Assembly: GCF_030549615.1 (NCBI RefSeq)
Contig: NZ_CP130832.1
Span: 1,240,001 to 1,304,000 of the forward strand
Length of the DNA stretch: 64,000 nt
Direction: 5' to 3'
From: Stenotrophomonas sp. 610A2
Lineage (GTDB): Bacteria; Pseudomonadota; Gammaproteobacteria; Xanthomonadales; Xanthomonadaceae
Both the position numbers and the translations under genes were made by a program. This document shows positions 53,421 through 62,134 of this stretch, one piece after another. The number at the start of each line of letters is the position of its first letter. The first letter of the stretch is position 1. Under the pieces are notes generated by a model, which did not search any database, was not told the origin of the DNA, and saw nothing but the letters and a program-made list of their open reading frames with translations.

Positions 53421-54247
53421 CTTTGAAGATATGGCCACGAGGTGTAACGAACCAAGTGGCGAGTACGGCAAAGAAAGATTTTGCGATACCCAAGCAGTGA
53501 TTGCTCCTGACTTCAACGTAACAAGCAATCGAAAAAAATCAAGCCCAACTCGCTACAACGTCCGAAAATCGTAATGGTCTGTGCGGTGTCGAACATACGT
53601 CCCTCTCTGTGTAAGTGGTGAAAAACCCACGTGAAGAATCGCAGAGTCGTTCTCGGTCATAGACACTAGCAGTTCAATCTGCGAGCACGCGCTAGACGAT
53701 GCTGTAGCGCTGTCAGAGAGATGGGCACAACGACTGTAGTTGTGTGGGGTGACCTGAGGCACGCTGCTGTAATGCGGTGAACACCCCAAGGCGGAATGAA
53801 TTACATCATCCGCTAGAGCGCTGTAAGTCCAGCGTGATCATACCTCCGCACGGAAAACTATTTGTTTTTCCCTAGGGGCACTATTGCCCGCTTACTACGA
53901 GCAAAGCGAACGAGTTGCAGGGGCCGAAGGCAACCGAGGCAACGAGGAAGACGCGAAAGGGCGCCAGCCCGCAACGCGTCGGCGGTTGGGGAGCATCGCA
54001 AGATGCGGGGAAGGGGAACGCTCCCCTTCCCCAACATTGGCGCAAGCAATCCCAATGGGTTGGCATCTAGGCAAAACGTGCAATGCGTTCAAGGTCGTAG
54101 ACCACAATGCTGTTCACCGTTGAACCCTACGCGGAAAAGCGAAACACCCCCTTCCGATAACGCCCCCTCAAAGGGGGCTATCGGGGCTGGGTGGAGATAA
54201 CAGCATCAGCGGGGATGTGACCCCGCCGTTAACACCATCGCGATTTT

Positions 54248-55678
54248 TTAGGGATGCGTCAGTAGTGCCCGCAATTCTTTGGTTTTCAGCCCGTAGGTCA
54301 CAGCCTTCATTCCTGCGGAATTGAAGTCTTCGGATTTCACTCCTGACATTTTTTCGCTTGGGGTGAAGTCGCGGGAATAGGTGTCGTGGTGTTCGTCGTC
54401 CAGTTCGTGCCCAACGATTTGCGCACGCAGTTCAGATGCTACGCCAACGCCCTGCATCTCTTGGATGAACGTTTTGCGCAGGGAGTGGAACCCGCGTTTG
54501 GATTTATCCCAGCCCTTTGTCTGGTCTTGCAGATAGCGCCCAAATGCTTTTGTAATCCAGTTGCCTGCGCCGTTCTTTACGCCGTCTTTCGCATTGGGAA
54601 AAACTCGCTTCGAGCCTTGCGCTTTCACTGTTTTGATGTAGTCGGCGAAGCCGAGCGCAAGTAGGTCGGGATGGACGGGGACGGCGCGAATTGATACATC
54701 GGTTTTCAGATGCTGGTGCTCGCCGTCATCGGTGAGGTTGAAGCACAGCACGCCGTTCACTTCTGCCACGTCTTTCAAATGCAGTTGCCCTACCTCGCTT
54801 ACGCGCGCCCCCGTGTACAGGCCAATCACTACCGCCCAGCGGCTGGAAAGGGGCAAGGTCGCAAAATTGGCAGGGTCAAACAGTTGTTGCACCTGTTCGG
54901 CCGTGAATTCTTTGAAGCGAAATTTTCGGCGTTGGCGCTTCTCGCGTTTCTTGTAACTGACTTGTCCGACCGTTGGGCTCGTGCCCTCTGGGTAGTAGCC
55001 AGACGCCGAACACCACTCAAAAAAGTGTTTGAGGTAGGAGGACTTGTTGACGATGGTGGGCGTTGAAATATTGCCGTTGCGCAGATGCTGGAAGAAGTTA
55101 GCCACGTCGGGCCGGGCAATCTCCGGCAGTTTCGTGTCTGCGCCAACGTATGCGGTGAATTGCGTAATCGCCGTGCGTTTAATCGTATGCGTCTTAGGGA
55201 TGGTTGCCGGCTCGATGGCGGTTAGCCAGAGTTCTTTTGCTTGGCCCAGTGTCAGCACCTTGGCAACGGTCGCCTTCGGAGGGATAGGGGCAACGGAAAC
55301 GGGTGGAGCGTTGGACGTGGACAAATGGCCCACGGCCTCCAACGCTTCCATAAAGCGCCTGTGGTCTTCGGGGCCATCGGCCTGCATCTTGATGATGTTG
55401 CCGAACGGGTCGCGTTCCAGCGCCCAATCCGTGCGTTTGGCGCGCTGTGCACTTGCCAGCAATTCCTCCAACGTCTTGCTCATCCCTTGCCCTCCAAACA
55501 GTCGTCGGCATTGACTGTACAGAGAGAGCGCAGAGGTTTGCGCGGTCATCAGGTCGTTGGTGTGCAGACTGCGCTTGATGACCTTTCGGCCTAGCGTGTC
55601 TCGTAGGTGACGAGGCACCAGCAAGCGGAAGGTGTAGGCACCAGAGGGCGAGCGTGTCAGATAGTGAGGAATGCGCAT
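54248..55678 (-). CDS. Site-specific tyrosine integrase of the tRNA-Ser island
   Basis: 476 residues. The N-terminus MRIPHYLTRSPSGAYTFRLLVPRHLRD resembles the DUF6538 arm-type domain found on many island integrases. A SAM-like core-binding domain spans about 150-245 and the catalytic domain about 265-440, with Arg I in GLYTGARVSEVGQL, box II GFHSLRKTFIQEM (His-x-x-Arg), His in QIVGHELDDEHHDTY and the nucleophile Tyr in that last stretch (TYSRD). The gene starts 80 bases from the attachment repeat in tRNA-Ser and should catalyse insertion and excision there. Confidence 0.92.
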   Translation of the reverse strand: MRIPHYLTRSPSGAYTFRLLVPRHLRDTLGRKVIKRSLHTNDLMTAQTSALSLYSQCRRLFGGQGMSKTLEELLASAQRAKRTDWALERDPFGNIIKMQADGPEDHRRFMEALEAVGHLSTSNAPPVSVAPIPPKATVAKVLTLGQAKELWLTAIEPATIPKTHTIKRTAITQFTAYVGADTKLPEIARPDVANFFQHLRNGNISTPTIVNKSSYLKHFFEWCSASGYYPEGTSPTVGQVSYKKREKRQRRKFRFKEFTAEQVQQLFDPANFATLPLSSRWAVVIGLYTGARVSEVGQLHLKDVAEVNGVLCFNLTDDGEHQHLKTDVSIRAVPVHPDLLALGFADYIKTVKAQGSKRVFPNAKDGVKNGAGNWITKAFGRYLQDQTKGWDKSKRGFHSLRKTFIQEMQGVGVASELRAQIVGHELDDEHHDTYSRDFTPSEKMSGVKSEDFNSAGMKAVTYGLKTKELRALLTHP

Positions 55679-55757
55679 CGGAAGTGTGTCCCGATTTGTG
55701 TCCCTGCGGATTTCTCTCTGCCAACAAAAAACCCCTGACGAATCAGGGGTTTATGTA

Positions 55758-55777
55758 ATCTGGCGGAGAGAGGGGGA
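55758..55777 (+). repeat. Right attachment site (att repeat) of the island
   Basis: ATCTGGCGGAGAGAGGGGGA, of which 17 bases are the 3' end of the minus-strand tRNA-Ser(GGA); exact match to 50319-50338. Confidence 0.9.
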
Positions 55778-55853
55778 TTCGAACCCCCGAAGCGCGGTTT
55801 AGACGCTTACACACTTTCCAGGCGTGCTCCTTCAACCACTCGGACACCTCTCC
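55761..55853 (-). tRNA. tRNA-Ser (GGA)
   Basis: A 93-base class II tRNA on the minus strand. It begins GGAGAGGTGTCCGAGTGG, has the anticodon loop CTGGAAA (GGA), a long variable arm and an encoded CCA. It is intact and serves as the island insertion site. Confidence 0.95.
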
Positions 55854-55991
55854 GGATCCTGCCGCGCTAATGCCTCGGCAGGGGCGTGGATTCTATAGGG
55901 ACTGGCGGCCGTTCACAAGCACCCCCTGGGCGGGTGCTGGGGAATGGGTCGGCCATGGCACAATGGGGCTTCAGATGAAGACGGTTGCCTG

Positions 55992-58025
55992 ATGTCCTAT
56001 CTCGTCCTTGCCCGCAAGTGGCGTCCGAAGCGTTTTGCCGAGTTGGTGGGCCAGGAACACGTGGTCCGCGCGCTCAGCAATGCGCTCGACAGTGGCCGCG
56101 TCCACCACGCCTTTCTGTTCACCGGCACCCGGGGTGTCGGCAAGACCACCATTGCCCGCATCTTCGCCAAATCGCTGAACTGCGAGAACGGCACCAGTGC
56201 CGACCCCTGCGGTCAGTGCCGGGCCTGCCTGGACATTGATGCCGGCCGCTACATCGACCTGCTGGAAATCGATGCCGCGTCCAATACCGGCGTCGACGAC
56301 GTCCGTGAGGTGATCGAGAACGCCCAGTACATGCCCTCGCGTGGGCAGTACAAGGTCTACCTGATCGACGAAGTGCACATGCTCTCCAAGGCGGCGTTCA
56401 ATGCGCTGCTGAAGACGCTGGAAGAGCCGCCCGAGCACGTGAAGTTCCTGCTGGCCACCACTGATCCGCAGAAGCTGCCGGTCACGGTGCTCAGCCGCTG
56501 CCTGCAGTTCAACCTCAAGCGTCTGGATGAGGAGCAGATCCGTGGGCAGATGACCCGGATCATGACCGCCGAGCAGATCGAGTTCGACGACAGCGCGATC
56601 GTGCAGCTGGCACGCGCGGCCGATGGCTCGCTGCGTGACGGCTTGTCGCTGCTGGACCAATCCATCGCCTATGCCGGCGGCGCGCTGCGCGACGACGTGG
56701 TGCGCACCATGCTGGGCACGGTCGATCGCACTCAAGTCAGCGCCATGCTCGATGCCCTGGCCGATGGCGAAGGTGCACGCTTGCTGCAGGTGGTTGCCGG
56801 GCTGGCGGAGTTTTCGCCGGACTGGAGCGGGGTGCTGGATGCCCTGGCCGAAGGCCTGCACCGCATCCAGGTGCAGCAGCTGGTGCCGGGCACTGTTGTG
56901 CCGGGCGAGGGCGTTGACGCGATTGCGTTTGCCCAGCGTCTGCGCCCGGAAGTGGTGCAGCTCTGGTATCAGATGGCCCTTGGCGGCCGTCGCGACCTGC
57001 ATCTGGCACCCAGCCCGCGTGCGGGCTTTGAAATGACTGTGCTGCGCATGCTGGCGTTCCGCCCTGCAGGCGCAGTACCGGCGACGCCAGAAGGCACCGC
57101 CTCCGGGACTGGCGCAGGTGTTGGCGGCAACACGCAAGCCGCACCAGCTGCTGCCGCAGCGTCGGCGCAAGCCGCCAAGCCGGTTGCAGCGCAGGCTGCA
57201 CCAGTTGCAGTCGCGCCAGCGCCGGAATCCAAGCCCGAGCCTGTGCCCGAACCGGCAGCAATCGTGCCGCAGCAAGCCGCGCCTGCGCCGGTACCCGCAG
57301 CGCCCGCGCCTGAGCCCGTGCAAGCTCCGGTTGCAGCTACGGCCCCGGTTCAAGCCGCCAAGCCCGCAGCCGCCGACGAAGATCTCCCACCATGGGCGGT
57401 TGAGGCGGCTGAAGCGAATGCGCGCGATGAGGCAATGGCGGCCGAAATGGCCATGGGGGAAGCGCCCGAAGCCATTGAGATGCCCGTTGCAACACCGGTT
57501 GAGGCGCCGAAGCCGGTGCCTGTCGCTGCGCCGCAGCCGGTTCAGCAGGCCGAGCCAGTGCGTCCGACCGGCATCGCCATCGAGCCTGCAGCACCCGCTG
57601 AACCAGTTGCCCCGCCACCGTCGCAGGGCGGGCGCAGCTTGAACGACGCAGAACAATGGCTGGACCTGATCGACGACAGCGGCCTGAGTGGTCCGTCGCG
57701 CGAGCTGGCCGCCAATGCCGCCTTCGTCAGCTTCCAGCACGGTGTGCTGCGGCTGGCCTTGTTGCCGGGCTTTGAATACCTGCAGTCTGAGCGCGCCTTG
57801 AATGCCTTGGCGCAGGCGCTGTCACAGGCCTTGGGTAGCACGCCCAAGATCCTCATTGAGACTGGCAACGCCGAGGCTGAGACCTTGCACCAGCGCGCAG
57901 ATCGTCAGCGCGGTGAACAGCAATCCGCGGCCGAAGCCGTGTTCATGGCCGACCCCCAGGTGCAGCAGCTGATACAGCAGGGTGCACGGGTCGTGGCCGA
58001 TTCCATCCGTCCTTTCACAGAGTAA
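55992..58025 (+). CDS. dnaX: DNA polymerase III subunits gamma and tau
   Basis: The ATPase motor of the clamp loader and organiser of the replisome. 677 residues from MSYLVLARKWRPKRFAELVG. Domains I-II carry Walker A GTRGVGKTT, the zinc cysteines CGQCRAC, Walker B YLIDEVHMLS and sensor motif LSRCLQFNL; domain III ends near residue 365. A Pro/Ala/Glu/Gln-rich tau linker (about 370-575) and a folded C-terminal domain (AEQWLDLIDDSGLSGPS...) follow. I see no A-AAA-AAG-type slippery run in the linker, so a gamma form by frameshift is not evident. It begins the conserved dnaX-ybaB-recR cluster. Confidence 0.96.
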   Translation: MSYLVLARKWRPKRFAELVGQEHVVRALSNALDSGRVHHAFLFTGTRGVGKTTIARIFAKSLNCENGTSADPCGQCRACLDIDAGRYIDLLEIDAASNTGVDDVREVIENAQYMPSRGQYKVYLIDEVHMLSKAAFNALLKTLEEPPEHVKFLLATTDPQKLPVTVLSRCLQFNLKRLDEEQIRGQMTRIMTAEQIEFDDSAIVQLARAADGSLRDGLSLLDQSIAYAGGALRDDVVRTMLGTVDRTQVSAMLDALADGEGARLLQVVAGLAEFSPDWSGVLDALAEGLHRIQVQQLVPGTVVPGEGVDAIAFAQRLRPEVVQLWYQMALGGRRDLHLAPSPRAGFEMTVLRMLAFRPAGAVPATPEGTASGTGAGVGGNTQAAPAAAAASAQAAKPVAAQAAPVAVAPAPESKPEPVPEPAAIVPQQAAPAPVPAAPAPEPVQAPVAATAPVQAAKPAAADEDLPPWAVEAAEANARDEAMAAEMAMGEAPEAIEMPVATPVEAPKPVPVAAPQPVQQAEPVRPTGIAIEPAAPAEPVAPPPSQGGRSLNDAEQWLDLIDDSGLSGPSRELAANAAFVSFQHGVLRLALLPGFEYLQSERALNALAQALSQALGSTPKILIETGNAEAETLHQRADRQRGEQQSAAEAVFMADPQVQQLIQQGARVVADSIRPFTE

Positions 58026-58031
58026 AAAACC

Positions 58032-58352
58032 ATGCGCGGCAATATCGCCCAAATGATGCAGCAGGCCCAGAAGATGCAGGAAAACCTGCAGAAGGCCCAG
58101 GAAGAAATCGCCAAGTTGGAAGTCACCGGCAGCGCCGGCGGCGGCATGGTCAGCGTGACCCTGAGTGGCACCAAGGAGTGCCGCAAGGTGCGCATCGATC
58201 CGTCGGTGCTGAGCGATCCGGAAATGGCTGAAGACCTGATCGCAGCCGCGTTCAACGACGCCGCCAACAAGATCGACGCCGAATCGCAGAGCCGCATGGG
58301 CTCGGCCACCGCGGGCATGAAGCTGCCGCCGGGCATGAAGCTGCCGTTCTGA
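58032..58352 (+). CDS. ybaB: YbaB/EbfC nucleoid-associated protein
   Basis: A small DNA-binding dimer of 106 residues whose genes nearly always sit between dnaX and recR, as here. It has the long first helix [20 protein letters not shown] and the conserved [22 protein letters not shown] motif. The start is 7 bases after the dnaX stop, in the same transcript. The likely role is chromosome organisation or recombination support. Confidence 0.95.
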   Translation: MRGNIAQMMQQAQKMQENLQKAQEEIAKLEVTGSAGGGMVSVTLSGTKECRKVRIDPSVLSDPEMAEDLIAAAFNDAANKIDAESQSRMGSATAGMKLPPGMKLPF

Positions 58353-58459
58353 TGTGGCCCGCGCCGGCTGGTCCGGCGCATGCACGTCCCCGCGCCGCGA
58401 AGCCTCCGGGCTTCGCGCGCTTGTTTTAGCGATACGCCTGCTGTGATGAGACCGTTGCG

Positions 58460-59059
58460 ATGAGCCTGCCGCTGCTGGAACAACTGATCGAAGCCTTCCG
58501 CGTGCTGCCCGGCGTTGGCCAGAAGACGGCCCAGCGCATGGCCTACCACGTGCTTGAGCGTGCCCGTGACGGCGGCCAGCGTTTGTCGGAAGTGCTGGCC
58601 GAGGCCATCGAGAAAATCGGCCACTGCAAGCAATGCCGCGATTTCAGCGAAACCGAGCTGTGCCCGGTCTGTGCCAGCAGCAGCCGTGAGCGGCAGATGC
58701 TATGCGTGATCGAATCACCTGCTGATCGGCTGGCGATCGAGCATGCAACCAGCTACCGCGGTGTGTATTACGTGCTGCAGGGGCGCTTGTCACCGCTGGA
58801 TGGCATCGGCCCGCGCGAGCTGGGCCTGGATCAGCTGGAGACGCGCTTGGCACAGGGCGAGGTCACCGAGTTGATCATCGCCACCAACTCCACTGTTGAA
58901 GGTGAGGCCACCGCGCATTACCTGGCGCAGCTGGCTCGTCGCAACAAGGTGCGTCCCAGCCGCCTGGCGCAGGGCCTGCCTCTGGGGGGCGAGCTGGAAT
59001 ACGTGGATCGCGGCACCTTGTCGCACGCCTTCGGCAGCCGCAGCGAAGTCGGCGAATAA
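58460..59059 (+). CDS. recR: Recombination mediator RecR
   Basis: Works with RecF/RecO to load RecA on gapped DNA. 199 residues with the helix-hairpin-helix near residue 16 (FRVLPGVGQKTAQRMAYHV), the zinc finger CKQCRDFSETELCPVC, the Toprim domain opening CVIESPADRLAIE, and the Walker-like C-terminal part ASRLAQGLPLGGELEYVD-like (here PSRLAQGLPLGGELEYVD). It follows ybaB after 107 bases containing a GC-rich hairpin. Confidence 0.96.
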   Translation: MSLPLLEQLIEAFRVLPGVGQKTAQRMAYHVLERARDGGQRLSEVLAEAIEKIGHCKQCRDFSETELCPVCASSSRERQMLCVIESPADRLAIEHATSYRGVYYVLQGRLSPLDGIGPRELGLDQLETRLAQGEVTELIIATNSTVEGEATAHYLAQLARRNKVRPSRLAQGLPLGGELEYVDRGTLSHAFGSRSEVGE

Positions 59060-59109
59060 GCCGCGCCGGGGTTGTAAGCTGTAGGTCGTTTACTGCAGCG
59101 AGCTCCCAC

Positions 59110-59457
59110 ATGACCGACACCATTTTCGGCAAGATCATCCGCCGCGAAATTCCCGCCGCCATCGTCTACGAAGACGATGAAGTGCTGGGCTTCAAGGACA
59201 TCGCCCCGCAGGCGCCGGTGCATGTGCTTTTCATCCCGAAGAACGAGGTCATCCCGACCCTGGATGACCTGCAGCCGACGCAGGCGCATCTGATCGGCAA
59301 GCTGGCCTTGGCGGCTGCGGCGTACGCACGTCAGGAAGGCTTCGCCGAGAACGGCTACCGGATCGTGATGAACTGCCGGGAAGATGCCGGTCAGACCGTG
59401 TTCCACATCCACCTGCATTTGTTGGCAGGTGCGCCGTTGGGGCATTTCGGCGCGTGA
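59110..59457 (+). CDS. Histidine triad (HIT/HINT) nucleotide-binding protein
   Basis: 115 residues of the HINT branch, purine nucleoside phosphoramidases. It begins with DTIFGKIIRREIPAAIVYEDD, has DIAPQAPVHVLFIPK, and the triad FHIHLHLLAG near the C-terminus, preceded by NCREDAGQTV. The physiological substrate in bacteria is unsettled. It follows recR after 50 bases and is probably its own or the last unit of the dnaX cluster. Confidence 0.94.
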   Translation: MTDTIFGKIIRREIPAAIVYEDDEVLGFKDIAPQAPVHVLFIPKNEVIPTLDDLQPTQAHLIGKLALAAAAYARQEGFAENGYRIVMNCREDAGQTVFHIHLHLLAGAPLGHFGA

Positions 59458-59468
59458 GAAAGCTGCTT

Positions 59469-59609
59469 TTGTAGGAGCGGCGTTAGCCGCGAAGTCGGTA
59501 GCAACCAAGCAACTGCGAAGCCTGTTCGCGCGATCCAGCAGTTTCCGATTGCGCCATGTCGCTTGCGGCGGAGGGATCTGTGGCTTCGCGGCTTACGCCG
59601 CTCCTACAA
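59469..59609. repeat. TGTAGGAGCGGCG palindromic repeat pair
   Basis: TTGTAGGAGCGGCGTTAGCC on the left and its inverse GGCTTACGCCGCTCCTACAA on the right, about 100 bases apart. It lies between convergent genes, next to a shared terminator. Confidence 0.88.
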
Positions 59610-59623
59610 AAAACACTCAAAAG

Positions 59624-59655
59624 AAAACGCCGCCCCTTGGGCGGCGTTTTCAGTT
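59624..59655. terminator. Bidirectional terminator between the HIT and slp genes
   Basis: AAAACGCCGCC / GGCGGCGTTTT hairpin with a CCTTG-type loop, with a T run on either strand. Confidence 0.85.
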
Positions 59656-59657
59656 TG

Positions 59658-60182
59658 TTACCACCAACCGCGGTAACCCCAGCCCCAGCCGGGACCCCAA
59701 CCCGGGCCCCACGGGCCGTACGGGTAGGCGGGCACTACTTCCACTTCGCGCTGTACCGGCCACAGGTAGACCACGTCGGCGGAAAGCTTGGGCAGCGGGT
59801 AATCGTATTCGCCGATCTTGGTGCTCTGGTAGCCATCGATGCGGCCGATGAAGGTCACGTCGCGGCCCGGCTCGAATACCGCCGGATCATAGAAGCCGCT
59901 GCGGCAGGCCAGGAAGCGGCCATCGCTGGCATCGCTGGATGTGGTGCTCGGGCGGCCACTGGCGTTGAGCGGGCGGGCCAGCATCTGGAAGCAGGTTTCG
60001 CCCTGGCCAGGGATGGTTTCGATGATGCGGCCGCCCCAGCGTACCGGCGCGCCGGTCTGCTTCTGCGCCACCGCGTCACGAGGCGAAACGGGGGTGAACT
60101 GTCCCTGTAGCGGCTTGGGCGCCGTGGCACAGGCAGCCAGCACCAGGCTGGCGGCGGCAACGAGGAGGATGCGGGTGTTCAT
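59658..60182 (-). CDS. slp: Slp-family outer-membrane lipoprotein
   Basis: 174 residues with a lipoprotein signal (MNTRILLVAAASLVLAAC, lipobox LAAC) and the Slp/YeaY core (VRWGGRIIETIPGQGETCFQ, RFLACRSGFYDPAVFEPGRD, VTFIGRIDGYQ). Enteric Slp is induced by starvation and acid. The end is an unusual Gly/Trp/Pro-rich tail (PYGPWGPGWGPGWGWGYRGW). Its ATG overlaps the stop of the transglutaminase gene by four bases, so it is translationally coupled to the tgpA-like operon. Confidence 0.9.
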   Translation of the reverse strand: MNTRILLVAAASLVLAACATAPKPLQGQFTPVSPRDAVAQKQTGAPVRWGGRIIETIPGQGETCFQMLARPLNASGRPSTTSSDASDGRFLACRSGFYDPAVFEPGRDVTFIGRIDGYQSTKIGEYDYPLPKLSADVVYLWPVQREVEVVPAYPYGPWGPGWGPGWGWGYRGWW

Positions 60183-62134
60183 GTTCGTACTCCGGGTTTC
60201 GGGCGGTGCCTGTGCAGGTCCGCCAATAATGAAACGACATCCGATCGGACGCCAGCGTAGCGCGCCTGAGTGAAACGCTGGCTGAGCGCCAGCAGGTCGC
60301 TGCCAGGTCGGGCCCGGTCGACGCGAATGGCCCAGTCGCTGGCGGTCTCGAAGGGCTCGCGGCCCAGCCCCAGCCGTTGATAACGACGGTCAAGGCGGTG
60401 CCAGGCGCGCAACAGCGGGTCGCGCTGGCGCTCGCCGCGGGCCAGCAGCCAGGCCATCAGGCCGATGGTGAGGACAGCAAAGCCGGCAAACAGGGCAACC
60501 AGCTGCGAGGGGCTCAGTTGCTTGATGCCGATGCCGCTGAGCAGACGCTGCTGGCGTTCTGCGTCGAAGGACAGCACGGCGGTGTTCCAGCCGCGGCGCA
60601 GGTAGTCGCTGTACTGCAGCAGGCTGCTCCAACGGCCGGACAGGTTGAGTCCGGCGCCGCCGTCGTTGTCACCGATGCGGTCTTCCAAGGTGTCGTAGAT
60701 GCGTTCCGGGGCGACCGCCGCAGTGGGATCAACCCGCACCCAGCCGCGCTGCGGCAACCAGACTTCGGCCCAGGCATGCGCATCAAGCCGGCGCACCACC
60801 CAGTAGTTGCCGAAGCGGTTGCGCACGCCGCCGGCATAACCGGTGACAACACGTGCTGGAACGCCTGCGCCACGCATCAGCACCACGAAGGCGGCGCTGA
60901 AGTGCTCGCAGTAACCGGCCTTCTGGTCGAACAGGAATTCGTCGACGGAATGGCGGCCGGCCAGCGGCGTGTTCAAGGTGTAGGCGAATTCGCGGTGGAT
61001 CCAGTCCAGGCTGCGCTGCACCAGCGCGGCGTCATCATTGCCGGCCTCGCTGCGCCATTGTCTGGACAGTGCCAGCGTACGCGGATTGAAGCCGTCCGGC
61101 AGCTGCAGGGTTTGCCGGCGCAGGCGGGCGGGCAGCTCGGACTGGAATGCAGCGGCAGGACTGGATTGCATGCGCCAGCGGGTCAGCGCGGTGAGGGGTT
61201 GCGGCGTGATCAGGCTGTAGTCGGCATCCAGCTGGCTGCCTGCTGGGGCTTGCAAGGGCAGGTCGAGTGCAACCAGCTCACGTCGATCGGTGGGCTCGTA
61301 TTCGATCTGGTAATCCCAGCGCTGCGCGCTGTTGGTCACGCTGGGCATGCGCTCGGTGCGCTGGCTCTGCACGCGTGACCAGCGGCGGCCATCAAAGCGG
61401 GTGAGCACGGGGCCGCGCCAATAGCGTTGGTCCTGCGCAGGCACCGGGCCGAAGAACTCGACCCGCAAGGCCGGGCTGTCATCGGCCATCATCTCGCTCA
61501 AGCCGCCCGGCTGCATGGTGTCGGACAGACCGGGGCGCCCGACCGAGCGCTCCGGCGTGCCCCACATCGGCGTTGGCAGGCGCGGCACCAGCCAGAAGGC
61601 CGACAGCGCCAAGGGCAGCGCCAGCAGCATCAATCCACCGACCGTGCGCAGCTGCGCACGCGGTGGCAGATGGGTGATGCCCACGTCCTCATCGGCAACA
61701 CGCTGCAAGGCGAGCAGCGCCGCAACCACGGCAGCGGCCGACATCAGCAAGGTGGTGGGGCCCTGATCGAGCAGGAAGGCGGCGAACGGGGCGAACAGGC
61801 CGAAGCCAATCAGGCTGCGCGCATCGCGCAAGGTGCGCAGTTCACTGGACTTGATCGCCAGCATTGCCGCCAACAGCGCGCAGCCACTGTCGCGGCCGGG
61901 ATTGGCGCCCATCTGCCAGTAGATGCAGCCCAGCATCAAACCGATCCATAGCAGGCGCAGCAATAGCGGCATGCTGCGTCGCCATGACCACAGCGCCACC
62001 AGCAAGGTGGTGATGCCGAACAGCACCGCCAGCACGCCGGGCAGCTGCAGCAGCAAGGGCAGTAGCGACAGTGCAGTGACCAGGTTGATCCAGAGGCGGC
62101 TGCCGGCGCTCAGTGCGGGTGAGGGTGTCTTCAT
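60179..62134 (-). CDS. TgpA-like membrane protein with transglutaminase domain (DUF3488)
   Basis: 651 residues. The N-terminal part has five to six hydrophobic segments (residues 10-185, DUF3488 type), followed by a periplasmic transglutaminase-like domain with the Cys-His-Asp triad: Cys in FLFDQKAGYCEHFSAAF, His in DAHAWAEVWLP and Asp in WVRVDPTAA. A further membrane span lies at LVALFAGFAVLTIGLMAWL, with a short cytoplasmic tail. The best-studied relative is TgpA of Pseudomonas, needed for viability there. The substrate is unknown, probably cell-wall linked. It is coupled to the DUF58 and MoxR genes upstream. Confidence 0.93.
   Translation of the reverse strand: MKTPSPALSAGSRLWINLVTALSLLPLLLQLPGVLAVLFGITTLLVALWSWRRSMPLLLRLLWIGLMLGCIYWQMGANPGRDSGCALLAAMLAIKSSELRTLRDARSLIGFGLFAPFAAFLLDQGPTTLLMSAAAVVAALLALQRVADEDVGITHLPPRAQLRTVGGLMLLALPLALSAFWLVPRLPTPMWGTPERSVGRPGLSDTMQPGGLSEMMADDSPALRVEFFGPVPAQDQRYWRGPVLTRFDGRRWSRVQSQRTERMPSVTNSAQRWDYQIEYEPTDRRELVALDLPLQAPAGSQLDADYSLITPQPLTALTRWRMQSSPAAAFQSELPARLRRQTLQLPDGFNPRTLALSRQWRSEAGNDDAALVQRSLDWIHREFAYTLNTPLAGRHSVDEFLFDQKAGYCEHFSAAFVVLMRGAGVPARVVTGYAGGVRNRFGNYWVVRRLDAHAWAEVWLPQRGWVRVDPTAAVAPERIYDTLEDRIGDNDGGAGLNLSGRWSSLLQYSDYLRRGWNTAVLSFDAERQQRLLSGIGIKQLSPSQLVALFAGFAVLTIGLMAWLLARGERQRDPLLRAWHRLDRRYQRLGLGREPFETASDWAIRVDRARPGSDLLALSQRFTQARYAGVRSDVVSLLADLHRHRPKPGVRT

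Larger units (their letters stand above)
52366..54247. other. Island interior without recognisable genes
   Basis: Three kinds of sequence follow each other. From 52366 to about 52730 the DNA is AT-rich with several small palindromes (52470-52484 GTCAC/GTGAC; 52497-52511 CTGAAAAATTTTCAG; GGAATACG/CGTATTCC at about 52565 and 52625). From about 52740 to 53070 the plus strand is almost pure pyrimidine plus G with very little A. After a terminator-like hairpin at 53387, the region from about 53880 to 54240 is GC-rich with strong hairpins, for example GGGGAAGGGGA/TCCCCTTCCCC near 54008. The open frames here overlap in several phases and look non-coding. Confidence 0.6.
50319..55777. mobile_element. 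Integrated genomic island at tRNA-Ser(GGA)
   Basis: Direct 20-base repeats bound 5.4 kb with an integrase gene reading away from and starting 80 bases from the tRNA, the classic arrangement of integrase-encoded islands and satellites. Inside are a small secreted protein, a second tyrosine recombinase, and 1.9 kb without recognisable genes. Base composition in the middle is clearly richer in A and T than the chromosome. No replication, packaging or transfer gene is seen, so it is either a remnant or a very small element that depends on others to move. Confidence 0.85.

Noticed and set aside
53553..53789. 78-codon minus-strand frame in the island
   Set aside because: No ribosome site, no recognisable composition or motif, and isolated from other genes.
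53862..54200. 112-codon frame MFFPRGTIARLLRAK...
   Set aside because: Several frames on both strands are open here at the same length. The product is Arg-rich and resembles translated GC-rich hairpin DNA.
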